A stretch of 64,000 nt of DNA, from assembly GCF_017976235.1 (NCBI RefSeq), contig NZ_JACVHC010000008.1, positions 124,001 through 188,000 of the forward strand, read 5' to 3'. Below are positions 59,502-64,000 of this stretch, one piece after another (the first letter of the stretch is position 1; each line of letters begins with the position of its first letter). The DNA is from Pseudomonas anatoliensis. GTDB lineage: Bacteria > Pseudomonadota > Gammaproteobacteria > Pseudomonadales > Pseudomonadaceae. Position numbers and translations under genes: made by a program. A model generated the notes under the pieces. It was not told where the DNA came from. It searched no databases and saw nothing but the letters and a program-made list of their open reading frames with translations.

Positions 59502-60371
59502 ATGAGCCAAGTGTTGGAAGATCTGGTCGATTTGCTGACCCTGGAACCGATCGAAGAAAACCTCTTCCGTGGCCGCAGCCAGGACCTGGGTTTCCGTCAG
59601 TTGTTCGGTGGTCAGGTGCTCGGCCAGTCGCTGTCGGCGGCCAGTCAGACCGTTGAAGAAACCCGCCATGTGCATTCGATGCACGGCTATTTTCTGCGTC
59701 CGGGCGATGCCAAGTTGCCGGTGGTCTATTCGGTTGATCGCGTGCGCGATGGCGGCAGCTTCAGCACTCGTCGTGTGACGGCAATCCAGAAGGGCCATCC
59801 GATCTTCACGTGCAGTGCTTCCTTTCAGTACGACGAAGAAGGCTTCGAGCACCAGACCCAGATGCCAGTCGTGGTCGGCCCGGAAAACTTGCCGTCGGAG
59901 CTGGAGCTGACTCAGCAACGTGCGCACCTGATCCCCGAGCACATGCGCGAAAAACTCTTGTGTCCGAAACCGATCGAAGTGCGCCCGGTCACCGAAAAAG
60001 ACCCCTACAACCCGCAGCCAGCGGACCCGGTGAAATACGTGTGGTTTCGCGCCGACGGTGCGTTGGCCGACATTCCGGCGCTGCACAAATACCTGCTGGC
60101 CTATGCCTCGGACTTCGGTCTGCTGACCACCTCGATGCTGCCTCACGGCAAATCGGTCTGGCAGAAAGACATGCAGGTCGCCAGCCTTGATCACGCGCTG
60201 TGGTTCCACAATGACCTGCGTGCCGATGACTGGTTGCTCTATGCGATGGACAGTCCGTGGGCCGGCAACTCGCGCGGATTCTCCCGTGGCAGCGTGTTCA
60301 ACCGTGCCGGGCAACTGGTTGCTTCGGTCACCCAGGAAGGCCTGATTCGGCATCGCAAGGATTGGGCATGA
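59502..60371 (+). CDS. tesB: Acyl-CoA thioesterase II
   Basis: TesB hydrolyses medium- and long-chain acyl-CoA. This 289-residue double-hotdog protein shows LFRGRSQDLGFRQLFGGQVLGQSL, SMHGYFLRPGDAKLPVVYSVDRVRDGGSFSTRRVTAIQKGHPIFTCSASFQ and ASLDHALWFHNDLRADDWLLYAMDSPWAGNSRGFSRGSVFNRAGQLVASVTQEGLIR, with the active-site Asp in LDHALWFH. AGGAGAG precedes the ATG. The stop overlaps the HAD gene. Confidence 0.95.
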   Translation: MSQVLEDLVDLLTLEPIEENLFRGRSQDLGFRQLFGGQVLGQSLSAASQTVEETRHVHSMHGYFLRPGDAKLPVVYSVDRVRDGGSFSTRRVTAIQKGHPIFTCSASFQYDEEGFEHQTQMPVVVGPENLPSELELTQQRAHLIPEHMREKLLCPKPIEVRPVTEKDPYNPQPADPVKYVWFRADGALADIPALHKYLLAYASDFGLLTTSMLPHGKSVWQKDMQVASLDHALWFHNDLRADDWLLYAMDSPWAGNSRGFSRGSVFNRAGQLVASVTQEGLIRHRKDWA

Positions 60372-60961
60372 GCCTGGCCGAAGTCCGTCACTGGGTGTTC
60401 GACATGGACGGCACCCTGACCGTCGCGGTGCATGACTTCGCAGCGATTCGCGTGGCGCTGGCGATTCCGCCCGAGGATGACATCCTCACCCATCTCGCCG
60501 CCTTGCCGGCCGATGAAGCGGCGGCAAAGCATGCGTGGTTGCTCGAACATGAGCGCGATCTGGCCTTGGGCTCGACTCCGGCGACGGGCGCGGTGGAGCT
60601 GGTGCGTGATCTGCATTCGCGCGGTTATCGCCTCGGCATTCTGACCCGCAACGCGCGCGAACTGGCGCATGTGACGCTGGAGGCAATCGGCCTGGCTGAC
60701 TGCTTTGCCGTCGACGATGTGCTAGGCCGCGATGAAGCACCACCGAAGCCGCACCCGGGTGGTTTGCTGAAACTGGCAGAGGCGTGGAATGTGCCGGCCA
60801 GTGAGATGGTGATGGTCGGCGACTACCGTTTTGATCTGGATTGCGGCCGTGCGGCGGGCGCGCGCACGGTGCTGGTCAATCTGCCGGATAACCCGTGGCC
60901 GGAACTGACGGATTGGCATGCGCAGGATTGTGTCGAGTTGCGGCGGATGCTCTCAGCCTGA
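60368..60961 (+). CDS. HAD-superfamily phosphatase
   Basis: This 197-residue HAD hydrolase has motif I FDMDGTLT (nucleophile Asp), motif II LGILTRNARE, and motif IV MVGDYRFDLDCGRAAGARTVLVN. It resembles the phosphoglycolate-phosphatase/GmhB-like group; the substrate is unknown. ATG 60368 overlaps the tesB stop by four bases (ATGA), so the two are probably translated together. Confidence 0.9.
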   Translation: MSLAEVRHWVFDMDGTLTVAVHDFAAIRVALAIPPEDDILTHLAALPADEAAAKHAWLLEHERDLALGSTPATGAVELVRDLHSRGYRLGILTRNARELAHVTLEAIGLADCFAVDDVLGRDEAPPKPHPGGLLKLAEAWNVPASEMVMVGDYRFDLDCGRAAGARTVLVNLPDNPWPELTDWHAQDCVELRRMLSA

Positions 60962-60985
60962 AGGTTTTGTTGTTAGTAAGGGCCT

Positions 60986-61052
60986 CATCGCGAGCAGGCT
61001 CACTCCTACAATTGGAATGCGTTCCCCTGTAGGAGTGAGCCTGCTCGCGATG
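60986..61052. repeat. REP doublet (family C)
   Basis: CATCGCGAGCAGGCTCACTC and its inverse form a stem with a spacer of about 20 bases. This third repeat family occurs once in the window, between the HAD gene and the convergent hydrolase gene. Confidence 0.88.
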
Positions 61053-61076
61053 GCGTCAGAGGATTCAGCACAAGAC

Positions 61077-62030
61077 TTACTGATCAAACAACGCTTTCTG
61101 CCCCTCCGGCGACGTCAGCATCTCATCGCCGTTATGCCCAACCCCCGGCACCTCAACCAGGCGCTGATTCACCCCTTCCGGATGGCGGCGCAGCAAGTAA
61201 CCGAAAAACAGCTTGCCCCGCTGCAGGCGATACGCCCCCTGCGCTTTTGCCGAGCAACTCTTGTCCAGCGCCGGATGCTGTGGGTCGATGTCCTGCTGCC
61301 CGAGCAGATAAATTACCTCACGTTTGATGTAACTGCTTTCAAGCTGCAGCGGCGTTTGCCCACCGGCATACACCGGCATGTCTGACAGACCGTACTTCCA
61401 GCGATTGAAGCCAGGACATTGCGCGTGATCGAATGCCACGGGCCGCTGTTCATTGAAATAGGCGTACGAGGAAGGATTCGCCACCACGTAACGCAGGCGA
61501 ATGCCGTTGGCCTTGAGCGCAGGCTGATCCTTGGCGAGCAGGGCATAACGCTGCACCACCTGGCCTCCGCCGGAATGGCCAAAAATCACGATCTGCTTGA
61601 CGTCCGGAAACTGTTTGCGATCGGTGATACGGGCGACGATTTCGTCCAGCGCCGCATAGGAACTCAAAGGATTCGGACCTGTGGATAAACCGCCGCCCAT
61701 CCACTCGTTGCCTTTCCAGCGCAACACTGTCGCGGGCAATGAGTACAAGGGCACGTCACTTTCATTGAGAAACTGCGGGGCGATCACCAGCGTGTGCGCG
61801 GTTTGCCCCGCCAGTTCAGCTGCGCTTTCGGCACTCTTGCGATAGGTCTCGGCGTTACGCAGGCGACCATGAATGACGATCAGCACACGCTCGATTTTCT
61901 CCGGCGCAGGGCCGATACCCACCGCCATTTCCCCGGCCTTGAGTTGCAATCGCCCGGGGCTGATTGCGTCGACGCCAGCCGCTTGCGCGGTGCTGCCGAC
62001 GATCAGTAAAGCCAAAAGCCATTTATGCAT
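61077..62030 (-). CDS. Secreted alpha/beta hydrolase
   Basis: This 317-residue protein has a signal peptide ending near AQA-AGV (18). An alpha/beta-hydrolase core follows: RVLIVIHGRLRNAETYRKSA, LVIAPQFLNESDV, and the nucleophile elbow IFGHSGGGQVVQRYAL (GHSGG). The C-terminal GVGHNGDEMLTS holds the catalytic His. The substrate is unknown. The ATG begins at the base after the zinc-peptidase stop, so the two genes are joined. Confidence 0.85.
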   Translation of the reverse strand: MHKWLLALLIVGSTAQAAGVDAISPGRLQLKAGEMAVGIGPAPEKIERVLIVIHGRLRNAETYRKSAESAAELAGQTAHTLVIAPQFLNESDVPLYSLPATVLRWKGNEWMGGGLSTGPNPLSSYAALDEIVARITDRKQFPDVKQIVIFGHSGGGQVVQRYALLAKDQPALKANGIRLRYVVANPSSYAYFNEQRPVAFDHAQCPGFNRWKYGLSDMPVYAGGQTPLQLESSYIKREVIYLLGQQDIDPQHPALDKSCSAKAQGAYRLQRGKLFFGYLLRRHPEGVNQRLVEVPGVGHNGDEMLTSPEGQKALFDQ

Positions 62031-62918
62031 TTACAGGTTTTTCGCCGCAAAGGTGTCGCACTGGCTGACCTGGCCCTGCGCGAATCCGGTTTTGAACCAG
62101 CGCACCCTTTGCGCCGACGTACCGTGAGTGAACGAGTCCGGCACCACACGGCCCTGACCCTGTTGTTGCAAGCGATCATCACCGATGGCGTTGGCCGCGT
62201 TCATGGCTTCTTCAATGTCACCCGGTTCCAGCCAGTTCAGGCGCTTCTGCGCGCTGTAGGCCCAGACGCCGGCCAGACAATCGGCCTGCAGCTCCTGACG
62301 CACCAGCAAGCCACCGTCACCTTCCATCTGCCGACCTTGCTGACGGGCTGTCTGAATTTTCGCCGAGACACCGAGAAGCGTCTGCACGTGATGTCCGACT
62401 TCGTGAGCGATCACGTAGGCCTGGGCGAAGTCGCCGGCGGCCTTGAAGCGTTGCGACATTTCCTGGAAGAACGCCATGTCCAGATAGACTTTCTGGTCGG
62501 CCGGGCAGTAGAACGGGCCGGTGGCCGAGGTGGCCAGGCCGCACGCGGAGTTGACCCGGTTGCTGAACAGCACCAGGGTCGGATCCTTATATTGCCGGCC
62601 AGCCTGCTGGAAAATCGTGCCCCAGGTGTCTTCGGTGTCACCGAGGATCGAGCGCACGAACTCTGCCTGTTCATCGTTGGCCGGCGGTGCCTGGCGGGAC
62701 TGCGAAGTGGCTGCCGGTTGTTCGGACATTTGCCCGGTGAGCTGGCCGAGGATCTGCAGCGGGTCTTGCCCGGTGATCCAGCCGATGCCGACGATCAGCA
62801 GAATCGCCCCGATGCTCAGGCCCTTGCCGCCGCCAAAGCGCATGCCACCGCCACCGCCGGCATCATCACCACGGGCATCGACGACGTTGTCACTGCGTCG
62901 GCCTTTTTTCCATAGCAT
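62031..62918 (-). CDS. ypfJ: YpfJ-family zinc metallopeptidase
   Basis: This 295-residue protein (neutral zinc metallopeptidase, DUF-type YpfJ) has an N-terminal Gly-rich region, one membrane anchor (about 40-58), and a zincin domain with HEVGHHVQ as metal motif, FYCPADQKVYLDMAFFQEM before it and ELQADCLAGVWAYSAQ after it. SFTHGTSAQRVRWFKTGF closes it. The start 62918 (MLWKKGRRSDNVVDARG) is the family start. A divergent paralogue lies directly upstream. Confidence 0.92.
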   Translation of the reverse strand: MLWKKGRRSDNVVDARGDDAGGGGGMRFGGGKGLSIGAILLIVGIGWITGQDPLQILGQLTGQMSEQPAATSQSRQAPPANDEQAEFVRSILGDTEDTWGTIFQQAGRQYKDPTLVLFSNRVNSACGLATSATGPFYCPADQKVYLDMAFFQEMSQRFKAAGDFAQAYVIAHEVGHHVQTLLGVSAKIQTARQQGRQMEGDGGLLVRQELQADCLAGVWAYSAQKRLNWLEPGDIEEAMNAANAIGDDRLQQQGQGRVVPDSFTHGTSAQRVRWFKTGFAQGQVSQCDTFAAKNL

Positions 62919-63052
62919 GTGGGAATCCTCTATTGAACGTGATGATGAGTGTTGCTGGTGCGTGAGTATGGCGCCAGTCCGGTCGTCAGACACCCGGGTT
63001 GGCCCTGCGGTTCTATCGTCGTGTAAATCCGGACTCATGTACGGAATTGGCA

Positions 63053-63895
63053 CTATAACGTCGCGCTATCAATAGTTGCGCATTCTCCATTCCTGTCAAA
63101 GCCGGTTTTAAACCATTTGACTCGCTGTTCGGATGTGCCATGGGTGTAGTGCTTCGGGGCAACTCCGTGTCTGTCGTCACCTAACGCGCGCGCAACCGTC
63201 AGGGCTTCCTCGATATCTCCCGGTTCCAGCCAGTTGAACTTCTCTTGTGCAGCGCGAGCCCAGGCCCCCGCCAGGCAGTCTGCCTGCAACTCCGCGCGGA
63301 CACTGAGACCGTTTTCTCCGGCGATGGATTCGCCTCTGTCATCGGCGTCCTGAATTTTCTTCAAGTGTCCCGATAGGCTCTGGACGTGGTGCGCGACCTC
63401 ATGGGCGATGACATACGCCTGGGCGAAATCGCTGACGGTCGAAGAGATGGCCGCCTGTCGCGCGAGGGAGTCGAGGTTGATAAAGATTTTTTGATCGGGT
63501 GGGCAATACATCGGGCCGTCCACACCTGTGCGCAATACACCGCAGGTCGTCGAAGTATTTACGTCATACAGAACCAGAGTTGGCGGCGAATATAGTTTCC
63601 CGTGATTTGCCAAAAGCTCACTCCATATCTCTTCGGTACTTCCCAGCACCGCCTCCACGAAAGAGCGATGCGGATCGTCTTTGGCATAAGGTAAGAACAC
63701 CGCATCAATCTCGCCCTTCGTCGAGGCGACCGGTGCTGGGTCTTTTGCCGACTCCCCCATCCAGTAAACGCCAGAGCCGGCTCCAATGGAGGCGAGCAGG
63801 CCTGCAGTCAGCAGAGCCCCCGTTTTGCTATGGACCCGGTTGTCCTTCCTTTGGTCGTCCACGTTTTGGCTGGGTTTTGGTTTATTCCATAACAT
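63053..63895 (-). CDS. YpfJ-family zinc metallopeptidase, second copy
   Basis: This 280-residue paralogue of the downstream gene has HEVAHHVQ, MYCPPDQKIFINLDSLARQ, ELQADCLAGAWARAAQEKFNWLEPGDIEEAL and YTHGTSEQRVKWFKTGFDRNG. The N-terminus is shorter (MLWNKPKPSQNVDDQRKDN) and lacks the Gly-rich segment; a membrane anchor lies at about 27-45. Sequence and codon use differ clearly, so the duplication is old or one copy was acquired. It lies 134 bases upstream of ypfJ on the same strand. Confidence 0.88.
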   Translation of the reverse strand: MLWNKPKPSQNVDDQRKDNRVHSKTGALLTAGLLASIGAGSGVYWMGESAKDPAPVASTKGEIDAVFLPYAKDDPHRSFVEAVLGSTEEIWSELLANHGKLYSPPTLVLYDVNTSTTCGVLRTGVDGPMYCPPDQKIFINLDSLARQAAISSTVSDFAQAYVIAHEVAHHVQSLSGHLKKIQDADDRGESIAGENGLSVRAELQADCLAGAWARAAQEKFNWLEPGDIEEALTVARALGDDRHGVAPKHYTHGTSEQRVKWFKTGFDRNGECATIDSATL

Positions 63896-64000
63896 TGTGC
63901 GTATCTCTCATAGGTTGATCAGGCGGAAATCGCCAGGCCTATGAATAACCGCGGTGGTCAATTGCTTGCAGGGCAAATCTGTAAAAGCGCGTAAGACGAT

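Overview
The window is chromosomal DNA of a Pseudomonas, most likely of the P. fluorescens group. The base composition is about 60% GC, codon use is strongly GC3-biased, and the order of core genes (proA-nadD-rsfS-rlmH-mrdA-rodA-mltB-rlpA-dacA-ybeD-lipB-lipA, then holA-lptE-leuS, lnt-corC-ybeY-ybeZ-miaB, hemL-thiE-thiD-ladS) is the one I know from that genus. About 59 protein genes can be supported. No tRNA, rRNA, prophage, IS element or CRISPR array was seen.

Region by region. 1-2461: a probable ADP-ribosylating toxin gene with an AT-rich upstream region, the only clearly accessory block. 2462-4587: a DedA-PAP2 fusion membrane protein and a 3-methyladenine glycosylase. 4765-16210: a long same-strand cluster for proline and NAD synthesis, late ribosome assembly (rsfS, rlmH), cell elongation and murein turnover (mrdA, rodA, mltB, rlpA, dacA) and lipoate (ybeD, lipB, lipA), closed by a strong terminator. 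16383-18983: LD-carboxypeptidase, a second MltB-type lipoprotein, and the ribosome rescue factor arfA. 19159-23536: holA, lptE, leuS. 23791-30553: a YdcF-type membrane protein, then the lnt/corC/ybeY/ybeZ/miaB set. 30687-37514: DUF1820, a Sel1-like protein, hemL-thiE-thiD, and the hybrid sensor kinase LadS. 37609-48211: AidB-like dehydrogenase, amn, rluE, an Lrp regulator, a low-complexity DUF6515 protein, a CDF metal transporter, a lipoprotein, and hrpB. 48368-63895: housekeeping and accessory enzymes (glycosyltransferase-like, EEP phosphatase, NYN and DEDDh nucleases, EamA exporter, rhlE, flavoprotein, HDAC-like, GNAT, tesB, HAD, hydrolase, two tandem zinc peptidases).

Two intergenic regions look like undescribed structured RNA. 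The 270-nt leader of hrpB (45419-45691) is closed by a perfect 20-bp plus 6-bp long-range helix in which the Shine-Dalgarno GGGGA is the only bulge, directly before the ATG, and it encloses a stem around an H-type pseudoknot. A second, GC-rich hairpin-and-terminator unit lies between the Lrp regulator and the DUF6515 gene (about 42638-42830). Smaller RNA-level signals are a 12-bp hairpin inside the arfA coding sequence and a hairpin that buries the Shine-Dalgarno of the YdcF-like gene.

The window is dense in REP-type doublets (REPIN-like): eleven of one family, three of a second and one of a third, all between genes.
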